Assembly (NCBI GenBank): GCA_964453525.1
Contig: CAYVOV010000018.1
Coordinates: 28,224 to 92,223, forward strand
Direction of reading: 5' to 3'
DNA from: CAYVOV01 sp964453525
GTDB taxonomy: Bacteria; Chloroflexota; Dehalococcoidia; Dehalococcoidales; UBA2162
DNA: 64,000 nt
The stretch's first letter is position 1. Every line of letters begins with the position of its first letter. The position numbers and the translations under genes were made by a program. Below are positions 17,250 through 23,928 of this stretch, one piece after another. The notes beneath the pieces were generated by a model. The model did not search any database, was not told the DNA's origin, and saw only the letters and a list, made by a program, of their open reading frames with translations.

Positions 17250-17506
17250 TTTATTCCTTCCTTAATTACTTTCACTTGTGAATTCTTATGTTTAGAATGC
17301 CGAGGAATTAACCAGTGGTTTCCTCTACCTTCATTCCAGAGGCAGAATCTACAGAGTTTCCCCGAAAATGGGTGAATTCCTTTATTTAAGCATTCTGCGT
17401 AGAACCAAGGTTTACCACCTGTAGTAAAATGTGGTTCATCTCTTAAATCTTTTCCACGTACTGTGCATTCTAAAAGATATTTATGGCATTTATAAGTCCT
17501 TTCCAT
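17246..17506 (-). CDS. Cysteine-rich hypothetical protein
   Basis: 86 residues with cysteines at the CHKYLLEC, AECLNK and CRFCLW positions, enough for a zinc or iron-sulfur site, and a basic C-terminus (PRHSKHKNSQVKVIKE). It overlaps both neighbours in the operon (17 bases with the gene upstream). No family recognised. Confidence 0.6.
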   Translation of the reverse strand: MERTYKCHKYLLECTVRGKDLRDEPHFTTGGKPWFYAECLNKGIHPFSGKLCRFCLWNEGRGNHWLIPRHSKHKNSQVKVIKEGIK

Positions 17507-17891
17507 TTTTTCTGTCGTTTAACGTTTGACGAACAAAATCAATACCACTCAATTCAGCACCATTAAATAGAGGCGGTACTTCTATATCATGTTTCTCCGC
17601 TTGCGCAGCCCATCTTTTAGCTTCCGTTATGTTCCTACAAGTTATACGTAAATGGGTTTCATTGAAGCTCAACCAGTAGTCGGGTTCATCATCGAAATCT
17701 AAATCATAAGACTCCACGATTCCCTTATATTTTTTCTCTCGCTTCAATTCTTCATTCTCTGCTCTCAAAGCACGGGCAAGTTTACCTGCCTTGGTTTCCA
17801 TTTCACTGGTTGCCACATTACCCACAATGATTTTTCTCATTTCAAGTAACTGGGGTACACTCAACGTTGATAAATCCAAAAATCTTTTCAT
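17490..17891 (-). CDS. Hypothetical protein with central coiled coil
   Basis: 133 residues. The N-terminus (FLDLSTLSVPQLLEMRKII) and the ALRAENEELKREKK region are helical, possibly coiled coil. The middle (DDEPDYWLSFNETHLRITCRN) is beta-rich. It is part of the compact minus-strand row. No family recognised. Confidence 0.6.
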   Translation of the reverse strand: MKRFLDLSTLSVPQLLEMRKIIVGNVATSEMETKAGKLARALRAENEELKREKKYKGIVESYDLDFDDEPDYWLSFNETHLRITCRNITEAKRWAAQAEKHDIEVPPLFNGAELSGIDFVRQTLNDRKNGKDL

Positions 17892-17893
17892 AA

Positions 17894-18373
17894 CTACCTC
17901 GTATGCAACTCATTCTCGATTTTTACCATCCCCTGCCTAGCTCTACCTGCCGCTTCTGCTACCATTTGGTTGTAGTCCTGGGCATTACACATAGTGCAAT
18001 TTTGAGAAACCATAGAAATGTCAACACCAACAGCAATCAGAACTTGAGCATACTGCCGACTTATCGGACTCAATAGTGAAATAAAAGATGATGGGTCATA
18101 TTGTAATAACTCTGGACTAACACTACCATCTCTCAGTAATGCAGCCCGCTCATCTAACATCTGACTTATCCGCAAACAACAGACGCCGCAAATCTTTGTT
18201 GGTCTGTTCATCGTGACATGGCTATAACCATCAGGATACGAATCTGAGGCATTTGAGGTATCCTTAATTGGTTTGAGGAAACAAGCCCTACTTGTCTCAA
18301 GCAATTTTTTATCAATCTCTCTTTTTGGCTCGTGTTTGATTTTATTAGCTAAAAAACATTCTCGTTTTTTCAT
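17894..18373 (-). CDS. Hypothetical protein with several cysteine pairs
   Basis: 159 residues from the ATG at 18373 (MKKRECFLANKIK); a GTG 13 codons upstream is possible. Cysteine pairs at CGVCCLR and CTMCNAQD suggest a metal site. The C-terminal AEAAGRARQGM helix is basic. It begins after an AT-rich leader of about 160 bases. Function unknown. Confidence 0.6.
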   Translation of the reverse strand: MKKRECFLANKIKHEPKREIDKKLLETSRACFLKPIKDTSNASDSYPDGYSHVTMNRPTKICGVCCLRISQMLDERAALLRDGSVSPELLQYDPSSFISLLSPISRQYAQVLIAVGVDISMVSQNCTMCNAQDYNQMVAEAAGRARQGMVKIENELHTR

Positions 18374-18533
18374 TCTCTCACTCTTTCTCTCCAATACTTT
18401 ATTTTTGCACACGAATTTTGCGTGCAGGGGTCGGGGGATAATGTGTTATTATTTTTACTCTCTCTTCTATCTCTTTTTTTTATTATTTACAAGGATGGTC
18501 TGGTCTAATAATAATAAGGGTTTAATAAAGGGT

Positions 18534-19001
18534 TTAATATATGGGCGCCATTTGTGCGTAAGGCGTTCCCGTACCTATGGGACACTTTGTGCGTAAGGCG
18601 TTCCCATCGGTCAAAAGGTTCCAAGTTGTTGGGTCAGTATTTATTTTTACATAAGTTTCGACCACACAAAAAGTTGTACCATCGGATAGGGTATACTCTT
18701 TCTTTTTGCTACCATAGGAAATCATATTATGCTTCTTCAGTTCCTTATAGAGTTTGCTAGTGGTTTTACGACTTAGGTTTAGTATTTCAGCCGATTTCCT
18801 TATTGATAAGAAACCTTCGTCTTTAAGAACCCATTCCCTTGGTGCTAGTTCGATATTGTCAAGTATTTTTAATTTCATTAACGCCCAAAGTCTATGAGCA
18901 TTCTTGGATAATGTTATTTCTGCTTCTTTCATAATCATATCATCTGGTATCACTTTAAAATGTTTTATCTTGTTTCCCACTCGCAATCCCATTATTTTCA
19001 C
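18534..19001 (-). CDS. Winged-helix protein, possible replication initiator or regulator
   Basis: 155 residues. The segment APREWVLKDEGFLSIRKSAEILNLSRKTTSKLYKE holds a clear helix-turn-helix followed by a wing (KKEYTLSDGTTF). This resembles the N-terminal domain of replisome-organiser and plasmid initiator proteins. The 3' end of the gene carries a 20-base sequence twice (see the repeat entry), which fits either iterons or an operator. The start overlaps the upstream Sm-like gene by 47 bases. Confidence 0.6.
   Translation of the reverse strand: MKIMGLRVGNKIKHFKVIPDDMIMKEAEITLSKNAHRLWALMKLKILDNIELAPREWVLKDEGFLSIRKSAEILNLSRKTTSKLYKELKKHNMISYGSKKKEYTLSDGTTFCVVETYVKINTDPTTWNLLTDGNALRTKCPIGTGTPYAQMAPIY
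18551..18605. repeat. Two direct copies of a 20-base motif, 35 bases apart
   Basis: TTTGTGCGTAAGGCGTTCCC occurs at 18551-18570 and 18586-18605, inside the 3' end of the winged-helix gene. The 11-base front half TTTGTGCGTAA occurs again at 21679-21689, just upstream of the HTH gene at the other end of the element. It may be a binding site for the winged-helix protein. Confidence 0.6.
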
Positions 19002-19194
19002 CTTGTTTTCTAATTAACACTGAAGTTATGTCCTCAGCGTTGATTATTATAGTATCTATGGTATTTGAAACCTGGTTAAGCACAATGTAATCATCTTCTA
19101 CAGAAGATAAAAGTCCACCAGCATTTCTACTTACTCCCCTTATTACGAGAGATACCCATTTTCCTTCGAACTTTTTAAGTGCGTCTGTTTTCAT
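18955..19194 (-). CDS. Sm-like / small beta-barrel protein
   Basis: 79 residues: KKFEGKWVSLVIRGVSRNAGG, then LLSSVEDDYIVLNQ and IIINAEDITSVLI, which follows the strand order of an Sm/Hfq-type barrel. The tail is polar. The start overlaps the upstream gene by four bases. RNA binding is plausible but not shown. Confidence 0.5.
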   Translation of the reverse strand: MKTDALKKFEGKWVSLVIRGVSRNAGGLLSSVEDDYIVLNQVSNTIDTIIINAEDITSVLIRKQGENNGIASGKQDKTF

Positions 19195-19784
19195 TCCTTT
19201 ACCCTACTTTCTCTATTCTTTCCCAAGCCTTCCACCACTGCTGTATAATAGCGTTCATTTCTTTTGTCGGCACCTAAAGCTTTAACCCTTTCGTAAGCTA
19301 CATTCATTACTTTGGCTCCGTATTTTTCGTTCAAAAAGTTATAAGTGGTGTAATCCAGAAAGATACCAATGTTTTCGAGATTTTCTAACAGATTATCTTC
19401 GTCCTCAAAATCATAATTGAAACTACCATCATCATCCGCAACATAAACAGCTTCAATGTCTTCTAGTGGTTCTTCAGCATCCACGTATTCTTTTTTAGGA
19501 TTAGTCATGTCAGTCAAATCCCATCCCGAATGGACTTGATACACCAATACTGTAATAGGTTTACCCTTAACAAATACCGTTCCAGGTCGCCATTGTTTTT
19601 CTTTCGGAAGTATCTTGTCAGTTTCAGTTATTTCTTCTGGTTTTTTTGAAGAGACATAAAATGTTTCTTTTAATCCCTGACAAACACCGTCACATAATGT
19701 GTTATTTTTGGTCAGAATGGAAATCTTTTTTCCTTTTAGTGGTGCAATCTTTTGTGGTATTATTTCATTTTGTTTAATTTTCAT
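19191..19784 (-). CDS. Acidic hypothetical protein, first gene of the element's minus-strand row
   Basis: 197 residues starting after AAGGAGAAG. The N-terminal 55 residues (APLKGKKISILTKNNTLCDGV) may be another small barrel. A strongly acidic middle (VADDDGSFNYDFEDEDNLLE) and a basic C-terminus follow. The 200 bases upstream (19785-19985) hold no gene but an AT-rich leader with short inverted repeats. No family recognised. Confidence 0.55.
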   Translation of the reverse strand: MKIKQNEIIPQKIAPLKGKKISILTKNNTLCDGVCQGLKETFYVSSKKPEEITETDKILPKEKQWRPGTVFVKGKPITVLVYQVHSGWDLTDMTNPKKEYVDAEEPLEDIEAVYVADDDGSFNYDFEDEDNLLENLENIGIFLDYTTYNFLNEKYGAKVMNVAYERVKALGADKRNERYYTAVVEGLGKNRESRVKE

Positions 19785-19985
19785 CTTCTTCTCCTTAATA
19801 ATTTATTGTTTTACCCTTGTCTCTATGTCACGGATAAAAAGACACAAAGAATCCCCAAGAACACCGTTTAAGTGTTAGGGAATTAAGTGATTGGAACGCA
19901 GGTAAGTCTTGAGCTTACACGTCTGCTGGACAGAACTACATTAATGTGGGGGATTAGCTTAAGAGGATTTAAGTGGATTCTACCC

Positions 19986-20201
19986 TTATACTTTCATTTC
20001 TGAAGATACAAAACCCAACCTGACCGCCTTAGCGGCAAGCTCTGCTCTAGTTTTACTATTCGTTTTGAGCATAATTGTTGAGATGATGTTCTGAGCAGTG
20101 CTCTCGGACACCTGCAAGTTATCGGCAACCTCTTTGGTGGTTAGTCCCTGGCACAAGAGGTCAGTAATTATCTTTTGTAATGGACTCAGTGTTCTTTTCA
20201 T
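19986..20201 (-). CDS. Stand-alone LuxR-type helix-turn-helix regulator
   Basis: 71 residues, almost entirely the LuxR/GerE DNA-binding domain: LSPLQKIITDLLCQGLTTKEVA, then LQVSESTAQNIISTIMLKTNSKTRAELA. There is no receiver or ligand domain, as in GerE. It faces the divergent 87-residue gene across a 216-base promoter region and probably controls element genes. Confidence 0.85.
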   Translation of the reverse strand: MKRTLSPLQKIITDLLCQGLTTKEVADNLQVSESTAQNIISTIMLKTNSKTRAELAAKAVRLGFVSSEMKV

Positions 20202-20417
20202 ATCGTACTATCTCTATACCCGTTTTAAGGGAAACTTATATTACTATTCCCCTACTTATATACTAACAATTTTTGGCGGTTTTGTAACACTAAAATTGGG
20301 TTTTTTTCGGCTTTTTTGAAGATTCTTTAAAAATCTTTTCCCGTCACTCGTATAGAGGGCGTTGACAGGTATATCGAGGCTGGTATAGGCTGGCTGGCAA
20401 AAACTTGGGGGGCTAAT

Positions 20418-20681
20418 ATGAAGCTGGAATTTGTGACAAAGGAAGAGGCAGAAAAGATAAGACGCACAATGCCGAAGTCTAAGGTAATGGAAGAGTACGA
20501 GGGTTACTTGAAGCAATTACCAGAAGGTCAAGTGGGGAAGATTGAGGTTACTTCTAAAGATGGTATCAAACCGCAAACGGTAAGGGCAAGGTTGAACAGA
20601 GCAGGGAAGAGTCTTAATATAGGGATTGAGACAAGAAGAGTGGGGAATACCGTATTGTTTTGGGTTGAACCTGAGAAATGA
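20418..20681 (+). CDS. Small hypothetical protein, possible fold with wing-like hairpin
   Basis: 87 residues. KEEAEKIRRTMPKSKVMEEY is helical; GIKPQTVRARLNRAGKSLNI looks like a helix-turn-helix-like segment and RRVGNTVLFWVEPE forms a beta hairpin. The ATG is a few bases after a GGGGGG run. It is followed closely by the next gene. Function unknown. Confidence 0.6.
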   Translation: MKLEFVTKEEAEKIRRTMPKSKVMEEYEGYLKQLPEGQVGKIEVTSKDGIKPQTVRARLNRAGKSLNIGIETRRVGNTVLFWVEPEK

Positions 20682-20696
20682 CTAGGAGGTGTAAAT

Positions 20697-21197
20697 ATGT
20701 CTGAGCAATCTCCGATACAATTCATTGAGGGCATAAACGAGGGTGCCGAATGTGCTGAGGAGAACTTCATACACATTAGTCGGTATAGTGAGGTGGCTAT
20801 TGCCTTCACCCCTACCATACACTACAACATAGTGAATATGGAACTTTTTACCATATGGTCGGGTTTCACAGAACAAGTAGCATACGGAGTTAAGATATAT
20901 GCAGACCACTCTGACCGTCCTGGCAGTATGATACTTACCGATGGCAATATGACTTTTGATGCAGGCGTTAGTGATTTTGGATGGAAAAAAATTCATCTTT
21001 TCAGACCTGCCTTTCTCGTCGCCAAGAAGAAATACTGGCTAGGGTTGGAGTCAAAACAAGCATTATACCATCTTGGTCGGACAGAAGAAGGTATTGATGC
21101 TCCTTTGAGATTTAGGTTCGGTAGTAGATGGCAGGAGATTGAAGAACAACCTACGGGCAAGGTATTGGTTAGATTCTACGGGCAAGTGCCCCGATAA
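20697..21197 (+). CDS. Beta-sandwich protein resembling choice-of-anchor or phage fibre domains
   Basis: 166 residues following AGGAGGTG. The pattern (HYNIVNMELFTIWSG, YGVKIYADHSDRPG, TFDAGVSDFGWKKIHLF, KKYWLGLESKQ, LRFRFGSRWQEIE) is that of a jelly-roll binding domain seen in secreted or virion-attached proteins. No signal peptide. It is the only gene of the element with a hint of a structural role. Confidence 0.45.
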   Translation: MSEQSPIQFIEGINEGAECAEENFIHISRYSEVAIAFTPTIHYNIVNMELFTIWSGFTEQVAYGVKIYADHSDRPGSMILTDGNMTFDAGVSDFGWKKIHLFRPAFLVAKKKYWLGLESKQALYHLGRTEEGIDAPLRFRFGSRWQEIEEQPTGKVLVRFYGQVPR

Positions 21198-21261
21198 GGT
21201 GGCTATAGGATTAAACAAATATCGAGAACCCACAACAAGATTTGGTGGGGGATTTGTATGA

Positions 21262-21330
21262 ATGGAGTTTATTATCCTACTCTTTATCTCTTTGCTAATA
21301 GCTATATGGATAGTATTATCAAGACATTAG
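21262..21330 (+). CDS. Possible 22-residue membrane peptide
   Basis: Reads MEFIILLFISLLIAIWIVLS followed by RH, a single hydrophobic helix, with a GGTGGGGGA run about ten bases upstream. Such mini-peptides act as toxins or membrane regulators in mobile elements, but a chance frame in AT-rich DNA is possible. An overlapping frame starts four bases earlier. Confidence 0.3.
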   Translation: MEFIILLFISLLIAIWIVLSRH

Positions 21331-21567
21331 AGTGTTTGCTCAACATATGCTGGACATTATGCTGGACGGCGAAGTTACAATTTACTGTCTATCACGTGCC
21401 ACGTACACAACATCGCTGATTTACAAAATGGGTGGTCTTTTTTATCGAGATGGGTGGGGGGTATTCTGTGCTATATGAGAGTGTCTGTAGTATGAAATTA
21501 GGGATGTATTTATAGATTTGAATGAAAATGATATAAAATACCGCACAAAAACAAGGATACAAATAGC

Positions 21568-21618
21568 AGCAGAACAGAACAGCAGAACAGGCTGAACAGC
21601 CAGAGAACAGCAGAACAG
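21568..21618. repeat. Cluster of AGCAGAACAG repeats
   Basis: AGCAGAACAG occurs at 21568-21577, 21581-21590 and 21609-21618, with the palindrome GGCTGAACAGCC between at 21590-21601. The region 21331-21705 carries no convincing gene. Iteron-like clusters near an element end often mark an origin or excisionase sites. Confidence 0.55.
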
Positions 21619-21732
21619 AAAGAAAATTTCTGAAGAGAACGGAAATTCATTGAAAAGCATGCAGAAAAAGCGTGCTGTTTTGTGCGTAATCGGCGTTGAC
21701 TCAGCTTGCCAGCTATGCTAGCCTGTAATAGA

Positions 21733-22035
21733 ATGAAGAAGCGAAAATCGTTAAGACAATTAGCTAAAGAGTTGGGTGTTAGTGCTTCTTACTTGTCTCA
21801 AGTAAAAAATGGAAAACGCCCACCTAGTGAAAAAGTTTGCTTAACACTTGAGCACGAAGTGTTAAGCAACAATAATGACGATTTGCTTAACACCCCTCAC
21901 GCTCCGCTGGGGAATAGTCTAACGGTAGGACAGCGGACTCTGGATCCGTCGGTGAAGGTTCGAATCCTTCTTCCCCAGCCAATTTTTATTCTTACAGTGT
22001 ATCAGCCTTTCCATTCGGCACGCAGAATTCCGTAA
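21733..22035 (+). CDS. XRE-like helix-turn-helix frame running through the tRNA; detached N-terminus of the integrase
   Basis: 100 residues in the integrated state. MKKRKSLRQLAKELGVSA, then SYLSQVKNGKRPPSEKV, is a Cro/XRE HTH (about residues 5-45), followed by a polar linker. From 21905 the frame enters the att core and reads APLGNSLTVGQRTLD in the same phase as the integrase at the other end, then runs out in the tRNA 3' half. A TTGACT at 21693 could be a -35 element. In the excised circle the frame continues directly into the integrase, giving 338 codons. Confidence 0.75.
   Translation: MKKRKSLRQLAKELGVSASYLSQVKNGKRPPSEKVCLTLEHEVLSNNNDDLLNTPHAPLGNSLTVGQRTLDPSVKVRILLPQPIFILTVYQPFHSARRIP
21837..21893. 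promoter_or_regulatory. Three 11-base sites TTGCTTAACAC flanking the att core
   Basis: TTGCTTAACAC at 21837-21847, its exact inverse at 21859-21869, and a third direct copy at 21883-21893, eleven bases before the core. A partial match (GTTAAGCGAA) lies at 10017-10026 on the other side of the core in the circular form. Spacing and orientation suit arm-type integrase sites or operators for the HTH domain. Confidence 0.6.
21905..21944 (+). repeat. attR core (40 bp)
   Basis: Exact copy of 9956-9995; here it is continuous with the 3' half of tRNA-Gln, so the element restores a complete tRNA at its right end. It lies inside the HTH reading frame. Confidence 0.92.
21908..21981 (+). tRNA. tRNA-Gln (CTG anticodon)
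   Basis: 74 bases including encoded CCA. The acceptor stem TGGGGAA pairs with TTCCCCA, the anticodon loop is CTCTGGA between GCGGA and TCCGT, and the T-arm contains GGTTCGAATCC. The first half is att core supplied by the element. Its own consensus promoter is 12 kb away at the left end, so transcription here must come from within the element. A T-rich stretch follows the CCA. Confidence 0.95.
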
Positions 22036-22588
22036 TACAACTGGTCACGGAACTCGCCGTTCCATTTCAGGTGGCTACGTAGCTGGCTCTCACGCTTCAT
22101 GCCCAGTTTCTCAAGGACCCGCCACGAACCGATATTCCTCGGGTCGCACCAGGCATATAACCGGTTGAAACTATACGTCTGAAAAGCCAGTTCATGACTG
22201 CCCGGGCAGCTTCAGTCATCAGTCCTTTGTTCCAGTGCTGACGTGAAAGAGTATAGGCAAGCTCAACTCGCTCATTCGGGCGGTCGTCGTCCCGCTGGTT
22301 TAAGGCAATTTCTCCAATCACCTTGCCATCAAGCACTACAGCGAATATCTGAAGCAGACCCGCTCCGTTTCCGGTAGAGGGTAGACCCGGATGCCCTGTC
22401 TCCCAGTACGATGGATCCGAGAACATTTCTACCAGCGTCTCGGTGTCCTTCCTTGTGTAAGACTGTGGCGGGATATTTACCTGATATTCGGCCCACTCCT
22501 GGTCGTTGATATATTCGAGTACGTCGTAAACATCATCTAAAGTGAAAGGTCTGAGCAGCAGTCGCTCTGTTCTCAATTCAACCTGCAT
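22002..22588 (-). pseudogene. GNAT acetyltransferase with a frameshift
   Basis: The frame from the ATG at 22588 (MQVELRTERLLLRPFTLDDV, GGGGAG upstream) is a RimJ-like N-acetyltransferase with the acetyl-CoA region ELAYTLSRQHWNKGLMTEA. After AVMNW near 22187 the frame drifts; the usual continuation (QTYSFNRLYAWCDPRNIGS, then WRVLEKLGMKRE) is found in another frame up to the stop at 22002. One missing G in TGGCTTTT explains it. It is either a real inactivating deletion or a sequencing error. Confidence 0.8.
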
Positions 22589-22795
22589 AATCACACTCCC
22601 CGCTTCATACTCAACAGCTAACCTGCCTGCTATCATAGCATAATACTAAACGCTACGTTAAAAGTATATCTGTTGACACGTCAGCTCCGGCTATGGAGCT
22701 TCGAACCGCGGTACGAATCTAATTCCCATATTATTTTTGGATTCAAATTCCTTCTGTCCGGTTCACTCCGGTTGCAGGCAAGATGTATAAAATGA

Positions 22796-22823
22796 AACGG
22801 CCTGGCTGTGATGCCAGGCCGTT
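22796..22823 (-). terminator. Terminator of the heat-shock operon
   Basis: Perfect 11-bp stem AACGGCCTGGC / GCCAGGCCGTT with a six-base loop, 28 bases beyond the hsp20 stop; on the minus strand it is followed by T-rich sequence (TCATTTTATA). Confidence 0.8.
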
Positions 22824-22851
22824 ATGATACGAGCAGCGGTAATATTTACCT

Positions 22852-23280
22852 TTATTTCTTTCCTTCTATAGTTTTGGTACCGGCGGTAACCTTTACCTGG
22901 ATTTGCTTCCTCTTTTTCTCCTCAGCCCTGGGCATGGTTATTGTCAGCACACTATTTTCATATTGACTTTCTATCTTGTTGGTGTCCACGGTATCGGGAA
23001 GGTGAAGCGCTCTATAAAACGAGCCAACCGGCCGTTCCCGTATCAGGTAGGTTGCTCCTTCTCCTGTATCTTCGGGTCTTCTCTCTGCTCTCAATGTAAG
23101 GACATTGTCCTCTATAGAAACATCGATTCCTTCAGGAGCAACTCCGGGTATTGAAGCTTTCACTTCAATTTCATCCTTTTTCTGAATGACATCGATTAAG
23201 ATATTCCAGTCCTCTGCTCCTTCACGGTAGCCTGGTAAACCGCCGAATCCATGCCAGAGCCGGTTCATTGTGTCTTCCAT
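22852..23280 (-). CDS. Small heat-shock protein, Hsp20/alpha-crystallin family
   Basis: 142 residues. The alpha-crystallin domain spans about 38-135: DEIEVKASIPGVAPEGIDVSI, the LTLRAERRPED turn, and the closing YENSVLTITMPRAEEKKRKQI. It is an ATP-independent chaperone that holds unfolding proteins. It is the second gene after a pair of CIRCE operators, so HrcA repression is likely. Confidence 0.95.
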   Translation of the reverse strand: MEDTMNRLWHGFGGLPGYREGAEDWNILIDVIQKKDEIEVKASIPGVAPEGIDVSIEDNVLTLRAERRPEDTGEGATYLIRERPVGSFYRALHLPDTVDTNKIESQYENSVLTITMPRAEEKKRKQIQVKVTAGTKTIEGKK

Positions 23281-23419
23281 CTGCCTGCCTGAGGTCCCTG
23301 AGTGGGTCCCATCGTTGAAGTAACATTTTCTCCCCTTTGCTTAATATCTTTTATGGTATCCTTTATACTGATAAGGCTCCCATAATTCAGCTATAGCCTC
23401 ACCTCCGAAGATTTATCAT

Positions 23420-23638
23420 TTACTTATCGGACATTATGCCCTGACCAATCTCAGAAGTGCCGTTTGGGTTAATTTTTCCTGTATTTTTGCAGACTACGTC
23501 CAGGTAAAGAATGAACGAACATTGCAGGCACTGCTCATACCATCCGTGGTAATCATTATAGAGAAACAGATTTCCGCCGCATTTAGGGCAGCGCTGCTGA
23601 ACATTTGTTGTATTCATTTTCGTACCTGCACTCCTCAT
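23420..23638 (-). CDS. Small zinc-ribbon protein in the heat-shock locus
   Basis: Up to 72 residues; the start is either the ATG at 23638 or the one at 23617 (MNTTNVQQRCPKCGGN). CPKCGG and CLQC form a four-cysteine ribbon, with aromatic HGWYEQ between. It follows the CIRCE-controlled promoter and precedes hsp20, so it is probably heat induced. Function unknown. Confidence 0.7.
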   Translation of the reverse strand: MRSAGTKMNTTNVQQRCPKCGGNLFLYNDYHGWYEQCLQCSFILYLDVVCKNTGKINPNGTSEIGQGIMSDK

Positions 23639-23649
23639 TTAGTCTCGGA

Positions 23650-23676
23650 TTAGCAGTCTAAGACAGAGACTGCTAA
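23650..23676 (-). promoter_or_regulatory. CIRCE operator (HrcA), proximal copy
   Basis: TTAGCAGTC, nine bases, GACTGCTAA: a perfect inverted repeat with the 9-9-9 geometry of CIRCE, differing from the consensus TTAGCACTC/GAGTGCTAA by one base in each arm. It lies directly before the zinc-ribbon gene. Confidence 0.85.
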
Positions 23677-23708
23677 CGCAATGGGGTAAAAAAATAGCAA
23701 TCTAGGAA

Positions 23709-23735
23709 TTAGCACTCTAAACATCCGACTGCTAA
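23709..23735 (-). promoter_or_regulatory. CIRCE operator (HrcA), promoter copy
   Basis: TTAGCACTC, nine bases, GACTGCTAA: one arm is the exact CIRCE consensus and the other has one change. It starts just downstream of the -10 box at 23741-23746, so HrcA bound here would block initiation. Confidence 0.88.
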
Positions 23736-23740
23736 AATAT

Positions 23741-23769
23741 ATTTTAGTAACTTTTCTATATTTTGTCAA
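23741..23769 (-). promoter_or_regulatory. Sigma-70-type promoter of the heat-shock operon
   Basis: On the minus strand TTGACA (23764-23769) and TAAAAT (23741-23746) are 17 bases apart. The two CIRCE elements follow immediately. Confidence 0.8.
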
Positions 23770-23785
23770 TACCCCTTTTACTTGG

Positions 23786-23928
23786 TTCCGTTTGCATTTG
23801 GTTGTTTTTCTTTACCTCACCCCTTCCCCCTCAAACAATTATATAATATCGACAATAAACGGGTACTGTTTGAGGGGGATAAAGGGGGTGACAAATTTAT
23901 ACCAACCAAAACCGAATAGTAACTTTTA
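23786..23928. repeat. Dispersed repeat family B (palindromic)
   Basis: An imperfect palindrome: TTTGCATTTGGTTG...CCCCTCAAACA on the left mirrors TGTTTGAGGGGG...ACCAACCAAAACC on the right. Relatives lie at about 42066-42312 and 50040-50205. It looks like a MITE-type element. Open frames through it are spurious. Confidence 0.8.

Larger units (their letters stand above)
9956..21944. mobile_element. Integrative element in tRNA-Gln(CTG), about 11.95 kb
   Basis: Bounded by an exact 40-bp direct repeat (9956-9995 and 21905-21944) that corresponds to the 5' half of a tRNA-Gln gene through the anticodon. It contains a tyrosine recombinase at one end, an HTH frame at the other, an ATPase/DUF4276 pair, an HNH protein, a helix-turn-helix gene that may initiate replication, a LuxR-type HTH and many small unknown genes. 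It appears more AT-rich than both flanks. No capsid, portal, terminase large subunit or conjugation genes are recognised, so a phage satellite or small integrative element is more likely than a complete prophage or ICE. Confidence 0.92.

Noticed and set aside
9956..21944. Complete prophage or conjugative element
   Set aside because: No large terminase, portal, capsid, tail, relaxase or type IV secretion genes are recognisable in the 12 kb.
22690..22730. Second tRNA-like sequence (TTCGAA with GC-rich flanks) right of the element
   Set aside because: No acceptor, D or anticodon arms can be formed around it.
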